Assembly (NCBI GenBank): GCA_009746045.1
Contig: RPFO01000079.1
Coordinates: 3,706,507 to 3,770,506 of the forward strand
Direction of reading: 5' to 3'
Length of the DNA: 64,000 bases
Source of the DNA: Mesostigma viride
Taxonomy: Eukaryota; Streptophyta; Mesostigmatophyceae; Mesostigmatales; Mesostigmataceae
The translations under genes and the position numbers were made by a program. The number at the start of each line of letters is the position of its first letter. Within the stretch, counting starts at the first letter, position 1. A model generated the notes under the pieces. The model was given only the letters and a program-made list of their open reading frames with translations. It was not told where the DNA came from and did no database searches. This document shows positions 51,951 through 62,626 of this stretch, piece after piece.

Positions 51951-52229
51951 TAGAGAGGCCTGCTGATAGGCTGCATGCATGTACCGCGTTTGGGTCGAAC
52001 CCACGCCAATGATCGGTTAGTTGTTGTTGTCGCAAAGATCGTTTTCGGTTTATGTTAAAGACCTGCGAAGATTATATTCCCTTGAGACAGAATTAACCCA
52101 TTTATCTACGTTCGCCATGGGTTTGAATTAAATATTTACTACAAGCTTCCGCAGGGAGCACAGGATTTTCATTTATAATATAGGATAGTTGTCTCACTTG
52201 TTAATATTAGCACAATCTCCACCCATATC

Positions 52230-54110
52230 GACCCTATCCCCCCAGCGTCACCCCTGCCCCTCCACCTTCCACACATGTGTCCACCGATCCTTCCCTTTAC
52301 TCCACCAGTCTCCGCTGCTTACGTCACATGTCTCGGCTTATGCAACGCGGCAACTTTCATGCATCCTATCTCGAAGCCTGCAGCTTGAAGAAGCTTATTA
52401 CCAGCTTACAAGTTGCCGTCGGGTCGTGCTCCCCAGCTGATCTGCAAGTCCCCCGCTCCCATGCCACTAGTCTGCGCGGCCTTCTCTCACGTATCATTCG
52501 GCACCGTGTCAATGGGAATGCAGATGCACTGCGTCCGCGCCGTTTACTGATCTCACCTTTCATTCATGCTGCGATGGATGAGCTGTGTTTGCCATGTGCA
52601 CATTCTGCATTTGCCGCAAGTGCAGGCTGCGATGCCGCTCGTGGTGCGCAACACTTTCGGCACTCCCATTACTCTCCCACCTTGGGACAAATGGTTTTCA
52701 GCAACGGGAAGGTCAGCCGCGATACAACGCCCACCGAGCTGGCCACCATCTTGGCAGGGCCCTGCCCCTGCCAACAACAACGGTATTTCAAGTACCTTGA
52801 TCCCACCTCACAGCACGTCATGACCGCTGACCTCAGCATCCTGCCGAGCCACGTGTACGCTTGTAGACCTTTTTGCCAAAGGCACCAAGTTTCGGCCGTG
52901 GGTCCAGCGCACGTGTGCCAAAGAGGTGAATGCAATGCTCTCAACATCACTGCGCAAGTTCTGCAATGCCATGTGCACGGACCTACAGCTTGCTCCCCTT
53001 GCCATGGAACCGTGGTTTCGCGCCGTCATTCACGAATGCAATGCACGTCTCACCAGGCTTGATTCCCGTCTCCGGCAGGTCCACCGCACCAGTGACCTGG
53101 CTCAACACCACAGATAAAGCACTTCTTGACCACTTCAAGCAGGACTTTATCATCACGTGTGTTGACAAGAGTGCCAACAACTTTGCTTTTAATTATATGC
53201 AAGAAGCACTACCTTGCTACTTTGCAACACGAGTTGGCGTCCAGCCCTACCTATGTTCAGCGTGCACAGTCCACCGCCAGTATCACTGCTGCTCATCGGG
53301 CTTTTCTGCACAGCCAAAACATTGTTGCTCGGGCATTCCTTAAGCGGCAGCGACGCGCCACCACCACTACGTTCCCATATCTGTATCTCACTCTTAAGCT
53401 GCACAAAACTCCTGTTGCTTTGCGCACCATTGCTGCGTCGCATTCAGCCCCACTGATGCCTCTCTCGAAACTCATCTGCCATGCTTTGAATGCTCTTCTC
53501 CCCGAAGCCAATGCATTATGGGTGGAGGTGCTGTCGAATGCCGGGTATGAATGCGCTGGTAGTTGGATCGTCATCGACTCAGCCCAAGTACGCCTACGCC
53601 TAGCCGCCCTTAGCCGTTCTAAGACAGTGCTCAGCAGAGAAGCGTATACCTATGCCCATAGCCACCTATGATTTCACCACTTATACCACACTAGATTTGC
53701 ACGATTTGAAAGCTCGTTTAGATAGCCTCCTTACTCGTCTGTATGCACGTAGGCCTCACGGGCGCAACCACCTGCACGTGCGTGTTTCTCAGACCAAGCC
53801 CACGGCAACGTGGCTCTCAGGGATTGCGGCAGGTGCTATCGTGCGGGATGCTTATAATTATATTATCACGAAGGCTAGCTGACCTTGTTCAGTGGATCTC
53901 TTATCTTGTTGATAACACCTTCATTTGATTTGCGGGCAATGTATACCAACAAGCTATCGGCATCCCTATGGGCACTAACTGTGCCGGGCTCCTTGCAAAC
54001 CTCTATCTATACACTCAGCGCAGTAAACAGCTCAGCTCACCTCCCTGATGATTGCACTAGCACGACTGCGAGACACGCTACCGCTCCTCAAGGCAACCCC
54101 TATTACAGGT
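52230..54110 (+). mobile_element. Penelope-like retroelement fossil, 3'-truncated
   Basis: A broken copy with several frame interruptions. Recognisable parts in order: a CPCQQQRYFKYLDP region with H..TADLSIL, a VDKSANNFAF-like block, the RT finger block FPYLYLTLKLHKTPVALRTI with PLSKLICHALNALLP, motif A TYDFTTYTTLDL and the GIPMGTNCAGLLANLYLY block. That order and the KLHKTP and GIPMGTN signatures are typical of Penelope-like RTs rather than LINEs. The catalytic YxDD region, any GIY-YIG nuclease and the terminal repeats were not found. It ends against the F-box gene. An old copy, judged by the number of breaks. Confidence 0.72.
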
Positions 54111-54120
54111 AATGAGATTC

Positions 54121-55408
54121 CGCTTTGAAATTGCGCGGGGCGGGCTCCGCTAGCGCTGCCACCCTGCAGGGACCACGCCACCATCTCGTGCTTGCTGACC
54201 GAATCCGCAGAGCCCATCAGGTTGATGGTCGCATACAGCTGTCCCGCCAGCACCCGTAGGTCCGAGAACACCTCATACGCGTGCCCGGACGACGCTGGTA
54301 TGGGCACGTCCAGCACATAATGCGCATGCGCTTCCCCTCCGCACCGGTCTATGTACCGCTCCCGGCCGCTACGGAGGTCCCACACAGCCACACACACCCC
54401 CGTGCCGGCGAACAGGTATCCCTCCCACGCGCACAGGGACCGGACGTCGCGACACGAGAGGTTGTGGAGGCATGTCGGGCGGGCCAGGTCGGTGATATCC
54501 CATACTTGAATCCCCGAGGCGCTGGAGGAGGCGAACAGCCGGTCGCTAGCGACCGTGAGGGTGGGGGATTCGAGCGTCCCCCCGAAGCAGATGGGGTCAG
54601 CGTCCAGGGCGTTGGTGTTCCAGGCCTTTATGCCCGCATTGGACGCATAGAACAGGCGGGATTCATCCGCGGTGATGACGTTCCTTTCCAGCTCTTGATC
54701 TCCCGAGGCCTGGACGACCCGTTCGATCACAGGGATGCCTTGCTCGTCTGAGATGTCCCAGGCGTTGATGGCCCCGTGTGAGCTGCACACAAACAGGCGG
54801 GAGGGACCGCTGACAACCACGTGATTGGCGCGGTCGCCCCGGTGCTATTGCGCAGGAAGAGGTGATCGTTCTGCGCGGGGGGGTGGACGCCAGCATCATC
54901 GAAGCGCCACTCAAACATAAAGTTGCCCATTGCGACTACAAATAGACGAGACTCGCTGGCGGCGAGAGCGCTGATGGGCAAGCCCGTTTGCAACATGTAA
55001 TTGCCCCGCATCGAGCCGGGCCGGGTGTGAGACGACGTGTCTGAGACCCGCACGAACTCTTCCTCCCAGGCAGTGCTGAAAAACCGGGAACCGCTCGAAG
55101 TCAGCCCGGTGATGATCCCCGCGTGTCCAAGCACCTTCGTAGGCTTTAGTTTCCGCTGCTCGTATTTCATCAGCTGAATGGCAGCCCACATGTACAGCGA
55201 ATTGAGAGATGACTGCTGGGAACTTTGCCACGCGGTTCCAACGGCGGCAGACGCTGGACGCGACGCCAAAATCTCTCGGGGATGACAAACAGCTGAGGAT
55301 GCATGCCAGCACGGCGTCATCGAGGCGGGATAAAAGATCGATGTTCTCTTCATCGCCAGCCGATGCCATCGATTCTTCCATGTGATTTGTAGCATGGAGC
55401 TCGTCCAT
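54121..55408 (-). pseudogene. F-box / beta-propeller (WD40-like) gene, broken
   Basis: F-box proteins recruit substrates to SCF ubiquitin ligases. The N-terminal part (ATG at 55406-55408) has an F-box: IDLLSRLDDAVLACILSCLS, then VASSVCRRWNRVAKFP. The propeller repeats follow: KVLGHAGIITGLTSSGSRFF, SESRLFVVAMGNFMFEW, GPSRLFVCSSHGAINAWDIS, ADESRLFYASNAGIKAWNT, SDRLFASSSASGIQVWDITD and WEGYLFAGTGVCVAVWDLRS. The frame shifts twice, near 55205 and near 54845, with no good intron to explain either. The C-terminal end runs into the adjacent retroelement fossil at about 54110-54120, so the last blades may be lost. Either a recent pseudogene or two assembly errors. Confidence 0.7.
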
Positions 55409-56515
55409 CGTAAGTAAATCCCCGCGGCCGAAAATTCAAGCAACAAGGAACTTGCACGGGCTGCTCCAATGAACTCCCTAGAGAGCACTGGCTTGAGTCC
55501 GGCAACTCGGAAATTCGATGTGAAGCGCAAGGCCAGCCGCAACAACAGAATGTTTGCCCCGTCATCTTATTTGTAGTGAGGAATGTGCGCTCGGCCTGTA
55601 TCCCAGAGGCACGAGGTCGCACATTTCGATTAAGTTGATGAAGCTGGGGACGGCGTGGGACGAGGTAAAGCAAAAATTATGCAATGGTAACACGGCATGC
55701 GGCAGCTTCCAGCAAAACGGAGTAAAAATTCGACGAACGAGAACGGGAGGCGGGATAAAACCAAAAAATGTACAGTAGCGATTACAGCCCGATGGCGCAG
55801 TCACGCTACGCGTAATACTACAGAACAGTAACAAAATAAATTTTTTACTCCTAAAAAAAAGCACAGTACGTGGAGCACCCGGTTCGCCGTGCCATCGCCA
55901 ATCTGCCAGGAGTGATATATAAATCAGCAGTTCAGCCAGGGTTCAGCACCGGAAATCCGGAGCTCAATCCGGCATATCTGGTCAGTCCCACGCCAGTTAT
56001 CCGACAGAGTTACTGTAGTAATACCTCTATCTAGAGATAGTGGATCCACAAGCTGGTCCTGCCGCTATACTCTACTGTACAGTATGGCAATCGGATAATA
56101 AAAATTAAATAATAATAATAGGGGTCAAGTATCCTCAATTAGTATCACTATGTACATAGGCGCGGCAGCCGCGGCTATTCCTAGACCTATCGATAATATT
56201 ACTCTATTATATCCACGGCCGATGCTCATTACCTACGTTTCTTCTTGACCAGATATTTCCCCCGATATTTTACTAGGTAGATGGTGACTCATTATAATTA
56301 TAATAATGGGTGACTTGGCGACAACGACGTAGCGAAATTGATCGGGTTTCCCGCTTTGTTCACAAAGAAAGTCGTAAACCCCGAGCTGGCCAGGATGCTA
56401 AGAGTCTTTTTTGTAGCGGAAATGCGAAATTACCCGCTTGCAACTCGTGAGCCGTAGCCTGATATATAAGCGCGACGTCTGTGCAATAGCCGAGTATACG
56501 TCCCGGAAGTTAACC
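55409..56515. promoter_or_regulatory. Shared upstream region between divergent genes
   Basis: About 1.1 kb separate the F-box start (minus) and the MYND-gene start (plus). No coding region is recognised here. A TATA-like TATATAAG lies at 56463-56470, about 50 bp before the MYND-gene ATG. A second TGATATATAAAT lies near 55913-55924. Confidence 0.45.
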
Positions 56516-59500
56516 ATGGAAAAGGAGTTTATGCAGTTTTTGGCAAGGACTCATGAGCATTTTGAGAATAAGAAACAGGCGTCCGCGAATGCCTGGTATA
56601 CTACCTCGAAGGAGGAGCGGTTAGCGAACTTTGCCGAGAAGATCCGGGATTCGGAAGCATATGCGGAGAGTAAACAGGGAAACGTGCGTCCATATACCGG
56701 TTGCTTCGAACGCAAGCTGCCCTCTTTGGCTCACGTAGTAGAGCACTTGTCGCCAGTCTTTATTTCGGAACTCGCCGTCGATAAGCTGCATAAGGGCAAG
56801 GTGCTTCGGTGCCGAGTGGCCACATCTTGCTACGTAATGTCATCTGTGATGGTAATTGTCGAAGATGAACGCGGAGACATCGCAAATCTTGCTATGTACG
56901 GCACGGGATTGAGTTCAAGGTCGCAGGCAGAAAGGCAGTTTCCACAGGGTGTGCGCCTGGCTATCAAGGAGCCGTTCTTCAAGATGCGTGCTGACGGAAC
57001 TCCAGGGATCAGGGTGGACGATCCAGATGATATCGTCATCGGTGGGGGTGACAGCGGTGAAGACTGCAGTGGCGCTCCTGCCGGTGGACAAGAACGGTGC
57101 CCAGGCCAAGGCTCAAAGGAAGGATCCGGAGGGCTACCGGATACGGTGGCCAGCCTCCGCGTGGAACACCCTGATTGGACAGCTCAGCAGGTCTGGAAGC
57201 GGCTCAAGGACACGCCCGCGTTTCAGCGCACGAGCTTTAACGCTGTCCAGAAACTTTTCCAACAACAGGGGAGAGATGGCGCAACCGCTGCCACACCCTC
57301 GGCCACAACCGTGGACCATGCCGAGAGACTTCTAGGACGCCCCGAGGACACGTCAGCCACGCGAGACGATCCTGGGGGACCCCGGGCTCGGTCTCGCGCT
57401 TCCAACCCACGTCACGGAGCGAGCCAAGGCGTCAGCCCTGGGCCGGGGGCTAGCCGGGAACCCCCCGCGGCTGCCGGCATTATCTTTGAGACGAGCGCGA
57501 CGCGGGACGCGGCGGCGCTGCGCATGGCTGACCAGGGGTGCGCGATGTCCGACGCGGGCAGGCATGCGGATGCCGCGCGGTTCTTTGAGGCCGCCATCCA
57601 GCACGCGTACAAGGCATGGCTGCTGGCAGACGCGGCGGACGACAGGGGCCGAGCTACCATGGACGGAGGCAGGTCCTCGGGGGGTCAACCCAGCACCAAG
57701 GGGAAGAAGGGATCGCGTCGGCAAGTAGCAGGCGGTGGCCCCGGTGTGGCCATGGTCCATGCCGGGGGCCGCGCTGGGAAGGGCAAAGACCAGGACACAC
57801 GAGCGGACTCTGAGCGCGGGCCGGGCAACCGTGGGGAACCTGGCGGGCATCACCGAGGTATTCCCGTGCATGCGTTGTACGCGTCCATGGGCAATGCAAT
57901 GCTTCAGGGCGGCCGCCCTGTGCAGGCCTTTGTGTATTTCGAGCACGCGTTGCGAGGCCGGAGGGGGGATCCTGTGTCGCAGGGCGTGGGGGCCCCAGCA
58001 CCCTCGGCGCCCTCGTCAGGCAGGCACCAGCCCCGGGCAGACCTCAGCGGGTATTATGTGCTGCAAATTGGAACGCTGTGGAAGATGGGCTTGCTGCAGC
58101 GAGCATCCGCTTTTCTCGACACGGCTCGGGAGGTGTGTGCTGCTCCTGCACCAGCAGCCCCCCACAGGGATCCCCCAGCATCTGGGCCAGTCGACGGGCC
58201 CACCTCAGGGCAAACTGGGCTAGCATCGGGGCAAGCCGGGTCAGCATCGGGTGACGCGGCATTGGCGGCGTCCAGCAGTGGCTCGTGGGTCCAAGGCCAA
58301 GAGTTCGCTCTTTCCGTGTTGGAGGCGTATCATGCCGCCATCCAGTCGGAGCTGCAGAGCGTGGTGCAGTTGGTGGTGGGCCCAGGGAGGGGGCAGTTCC
58401 GGAGCATTTCTGCGGCGCTGGCCGCGGCGCCCGCCCGCGCCGAGATCCTGGTGCACCCTGGGCTGTACAGGGAGACGCTGGTGGTCACAAAGTCGGTCAC
58501 TATACGCAACATGGCGGCGGATGCGTACGACCCGGTGGCGGATGGCGGCATGAGCACCACCGAGTCGACTCCCTTGTCCTCTCTCGCATCCGGCACGGAA
58601 GGAGAAGGGCGCCTGGCCCCGGGCGTTGTCTGCATCCTGGCGACGGACTCCCATACTGTTTTCGTGGCACCGTCTTTGGTGGCCGTGCGTGAGGGATCGG
58701 GCATCACGGTATGCCTGCATGGTCTGCAGGTGTATAACATGGACAGCACCGACCACATGCATGCACTGTGGGCAAAGGATGCATTGGTGACGGCGGTTAG
58801 CTGTGATTTCTTCAGCGAGCGGGGGCCGGTGGTGGTCGCTGCGGGAGCCAGCGGGGTCCTCACCCTGTCAGGGTGCTGCGTCCATGATGGCGGCCAGGGA
58901 GGTGTCCTCGTGCACAAGGGCGCCTACTTGGCGATGGACCGGAGCGTGGTGTGCCGAAACGCGGCGGCCGGGATGGAGTTCCGCCAGGGGGGTGGAGGGG
59001 AGATTCAGGGGAGCTTCCTGTTTGGCAACCTTCAGGTACGTTTGCTCTGTCCCCCATCCTTGCGCCCTTGGCAGGTGTTGCGATGAGGACGGGGTGTGCT
59101 GCGCCCATGTGCTGCGACTTGCGAGCGCTGGTTCTTCCCCATTCGTTCTATCGTGAGGACGGTCTGAGCTGTTTGCATGCGTACGTCACGAGGGCTTGTG
59201 CGTTGCTGCATGCGGCGCCGGTACGTAGCGCCGAGCCTGGCTGTTGCGATGTGCCTGAGTTGCGTGCAAGCAGGCATATTTACGGATGAAAGTATTAACC
59301 TCGGTTGTCGGTCGTTCTCAAGGATGAAAAGTGCAACCTTGGTCGATCGTGTTGCTCCCCTCGTTTTGGGATAACTTGCCCCGCGCCCACGCCCCGCGCC
59401 CATGCCCCGCGCCCACGCCCCGCGCCCACGCCCCGCGCCCACGCCCTGCGCCCACGCCCTGCGCCCACGCCCCGCGCCCACGTCCCGCGCCCACGCCCCA

Positions 59501-61433
59501 TACCTGCAACCGTGCTGGCCTCTGGTAGATGAATGCAATTTGAGCCTGTGTGAGAGGGGGGAACAAGAGAGGGGGAGGACAGGGACGCCGCACCCGCAGT
59601 GGCCTACGCTGCCGTTGGACCCGTTCTTACCTGCGAGTCGGAGGTCCTCCTCAGTGAACCGTCGCGCGTTTCGATACCTTCAGACTTAGGCATCCTTTTC
59701 GTTTTCTCTGGTTAACGATACACAATTATGGTACTCTAACCAAGGGTAGAACCAATGGTATGGTTCAATTATGGTAGTAGAAATATTAGCGATGTTGATA
59801 GTAGTAAGACATTATCTAAACAAACATTATAATATCAAGTAACGTGCGTGTTTGCAACTTGCCCGTTGAAACTCTACGGCGGAGCCAATTTTCGGAAGAA
59901 CCACACCCTTATGCTTGCAAATTCGGGACAAATTCGGTGGATGTATGTATGGATGGATTGACGGATTTTGCATGCATATACACACTATGTTTCTCACGTG
60001 TACGGCCTTATAAGCTTCGCCAATTCTGGCGAACCTAACGGTTCTTCCGAAAATTGGCTCCGCCAGATGAAAGGCCGTTATGTTCCTGTCCACCACGATG
60101 TCTGGACATTACGGCATGGATTATAAAGTACAAGTGCGGCTATCATAGTGGCCCGTTATTTACCAAGAGTGCGTGCTTAATCTAGAGGGGTTGGATTCTG
60201 ATTTTGCAGGCATGCATGGCTTGTGAGTTCTTGCACAGCAACTGACAGGCGTCACAAGAGGCACCTGACCATCCCCTGACCAACCATGACCCGTGTGTCA
60301 TGGTCGCAGCCAGCACGATGCCGCTCTCTCCTTGATCCCGACGCGCCGCAGGTGGAAGAAGTAACTGAAGCCCCAGAAAGCTTTGACCCCGATCCCAACC
60401 ATTCCCGTGTCGACACATCCCCCTGGCCTCATGTGGGACACTCTCCCCCCCCCCCTCCTGGACTGATTAAGGGCACGCACATGCCGGCCTGGTCTCCGAA
60501 TATGTGCCCCGCAACACGCGCCCTTAATCACGCGCCCCGCAGGGGATCATTCACTGGCACGAGGCGGGCCCCATCTTTGTGCGGACCACCAGCGTCTATT
60601 CGCACAAGAGGGAGAGTGGCATCTCGTGCACGTCGAAAACGGCGGTGGTTCAGGAGTGCGAGGTCTACGGCAACCTGATTGGTGTCAACGTGGAGAAGGG
60701 CGGGGAGCTGCTGCTGGAGCGTTGCCGTGTGCACGACAGCATGGCCGACGGCGTCCTGATCCAGGGCACGGGCAGCGGGGTGGTCAAGAGTTGCGAGATC
60801 CTCGACAACCACAGCAGCGGCGTGCTGATCGGGTTCGACCTGCTCGGCGAGGCGCACGTGATCAACACCCACGCGCACGACAACGCTGTGGCTGGCATCT
60901 TCAACGGGGCGAAACGTCAACCGCAGCGCGTTTTCCTACGAGGCAACCAGGAACATGGCAACGGGGCGCGTCCGCTGGACCCCGTTTCCATGGGGGCCTT
61001 GGCAGGGGTCATGAACAGAAACGCAGGGGCGCACGACAGGATGAACTTGGAGAGGCAGAGCTTTGCGCGGCGGCTGCGCAAGCTCGGTAGCAGGGCCAGC
61101 GGGACGGGGGCTCAGTGGACGTTTGATGCGATGACCGATGAGTTGCTTAATGAACATATCGAGAGCGCGCTGAGCTGCCACGCATGTGGCGCGGGGGAGC
61201 CTCCGGGCAAGAAGTTCAACCTCTGCGCGCGGTGCCGTGGTGTGAGGTATTGCTCCCCGGAATGCCAGAAGGCAGACTGGAAAGCGTGCCATAAGGAGGT
61301 CTGCCGCCCGGCGCCTGCCAAGTACCCATCGTTCGTTGACCGACAAGTATCTGTGGATGACACGTCGCCCATCGTTAGGGTTGCGCCAGGCAGCCAGCCG
61401 GGCGTTCCGCCAGGGTCTTGTGGGATCATGTGA
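56516..61433 (+). CDS. TPR / right-handed beta-helix / MYND zinc-finger protein, two exons
   Basis: Exons 56516-59035 and 60543-61433 (CAG GTACGT donor, CCCCGCAG acceptor, phase 0) give 1136 residues. The start is the ATG in AACCATGG context; upstream in-frame codons have no better Met. N-terminal region (1-175) with VRLAIKEPFFKMRADGTPGI and IRVDDPDDIV, an OB-like module often joined to TPR/MYND proteins. Residues about 205-245 form a small helical unit (EHPDWTAQQVWKRLKDTPAF). TPR-like helices at about 327-370 (AGRHADAARFFEAAIQHAYK), 452-482 and 511-540. Beta-helix repeats from about 615 (GQFRSISAALAAAPARAEIL) to about 960 (GVLIGFDLLGEAHVINTHAH). The MYND finger at 1052-1094 has C-x2-C, CARCRGVRYCSPECQ and HKEVC, all ligands present. 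MYND fingers bind proline-rich partners; the rest suggests a scaffold or protein-sensing role, but the function is unknown. The intron splits the beta-helix. Confidence 0.88.
59379..59510 (+). repeat. 12-bp GC-rich satellite in the MYND-gene intron
   Basis: About ten units of CGCGCCCACGCC with T variants. It resembles the intron's 3' end (CACGCGCCCCGCAG) and may be another junction-derived array, though the match is short. Confidence 0.8.
59878..60064. mobile_element. 187-bp MITE with 25-bp perfect inverted repeats
   Basis: Both termini read GGCGGAGCCAATTTTCGGAA (first 20 of 25 bp) inward. No coding capacity. A target duplication is not evident. It lies in the MYND-gene intron. Confidence 0.8.
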
Positions 61434-61758
61434 TCTCGCCGTCTCGGCTCTGCCTGTCAAGTGCCACGGCCGTGTGCCGTATGTAAGTGAGCCGAGCCAG
61501 TTCAGATGTCGGCTGTGTGTGTCATGTCATGGTTGAGTGCGCGAGCACAAAGCTTTGATCGTGCCAGGGGATGCAGTGTGCTGATGGTTGTGACGTAGGG
61601 CGCGGGCTGACACCCGCGCCGGGCGTGAAAGAAATGGCTCCATGGCATGGTTGCAAGGATGTTGCGATGCGTGACCCTGGACTACGGGCATGCTGCCCGC
61701 GTCGAAGATGCTGGCTCATGCGGTGATGGGCATCTGGTTTAGGGCCTTTATAGGTACA
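61434..61758. other. 3' flank of the MYND gene
   Basis: TGTAA, the usual green-algal polyadenylation motif, occurs about 50 bp after the stop, in GTATGTAAGTG (about 61479-61489). No other feature seen. Confidence 0.35.
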
Positions 61759-61999
61759 GTCATTCACGCCTTAAGTGGGTTGGCTTAAGTTGTGTTCACG
61801 CCTTAAGTTGGGTCGAATAGGATTTCGGCATTCCTAGTTTAAAGTAGTTCATAGTAGTATGTTTTAGTATCTTTAGTTCAAATTAATTTAACTATTATTA
61901 GTACAATTTAGTAGAGTCATTCACGCCTTAAGTTGGGTTCACGCCTTAATTTGAGTTGACCCCGAAAAAACCTCGAACCCAACTTAGGGCGTGAATGAC
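61759..61999. mobile_element. MITE-like element with GTCATTCACGCC termini
   Basis: Left end GTCATTCACGCCTTAAG (61759), right end the inverse, GGGCGTGAATGAC (61987-61999). A second inward copy of the left end, GTCATTCACGCCTTAAGTTG, at about 61917 pairs over 25 bp with the right end with one mismatch. Either nested copies or a 241-bp element with an internal duplication. No coding capacity. Confidence 0.55.
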
Positions 62000-62083
62000 G
62001 CCTTCAGGGTTCAGGGTTTAGGGCTTTTCACTGCCATTCAGGTAATTAGTTATGCGGCGATGGGCATATGGTTTGGGGCTATA

Positions 62084-62232
62084 ATAAAAAAATTAAATTA
62101 AATTATAACATGACTCTGTTGGGAGATCATGTAGCATATTCCCTGGGTGGATGGAGTGGAGCCGCGAAAAATCTAATCTGTCATATTCTAATCTAGCCTA
62201 AACTACGAAACCCTATCTACGCAATGCAGGAT
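62084..62232 (-). mobile_element. LINE family-2-like 3' UTR fragment
   Basis: TTAAATT tail, hairpin ACTCTGTTGGGAGA region (62113-62126) and a 3' UTR with GGGTGGATGG and CTAATCTAGCCTAAACTACG, shared with 25744-25820 (inverted) and 48676-48730. Confidence 0.65.
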
Positions 62233-62626
62233 TGGGGCTATATGAGTATAGGTATAGGGTTCAGGGGGGGGTTATGTGGTGATGGGCATGATTCTGGTCT
62301 CTACGACCGAAGCATGTTAGGCTCGGCCGGCCACATGGACTGCATTGACTTGGGCAATACCTAGCGACCAGAGATGGACCACAAGGCTGCCCAGCCTGCT
62401 CAGTATGTTGTCATGTGGAAGGCACCGGCTAGGAGGTGGCATGGCCAGCCGGCCTGTACTTTTGGTCACGGGCTTATAGCAACGGCGTGCCAGCATCTGC
62501 TGATGGACATGCCAGCATTACCTTAAGATCATGGAGCATAATGTCATCATTGAGGTGATGTTGGTGGGATGGAATACCGTTTGGACCCGTGTCTATAACG
62601 ATGCTGACACCAAACCGGAGGATAAT

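Noticed and set aside
51528-52035. Ser-Phe-Ile-His repeat protein on the minus strand
   Set aside because: Product of the TGAA microsatellite tail.
52277-53062. A host gene of 261 codons
   Set aside because: Its motifs and the blocks after it fit a decayed Penelope-like element better than any host family.
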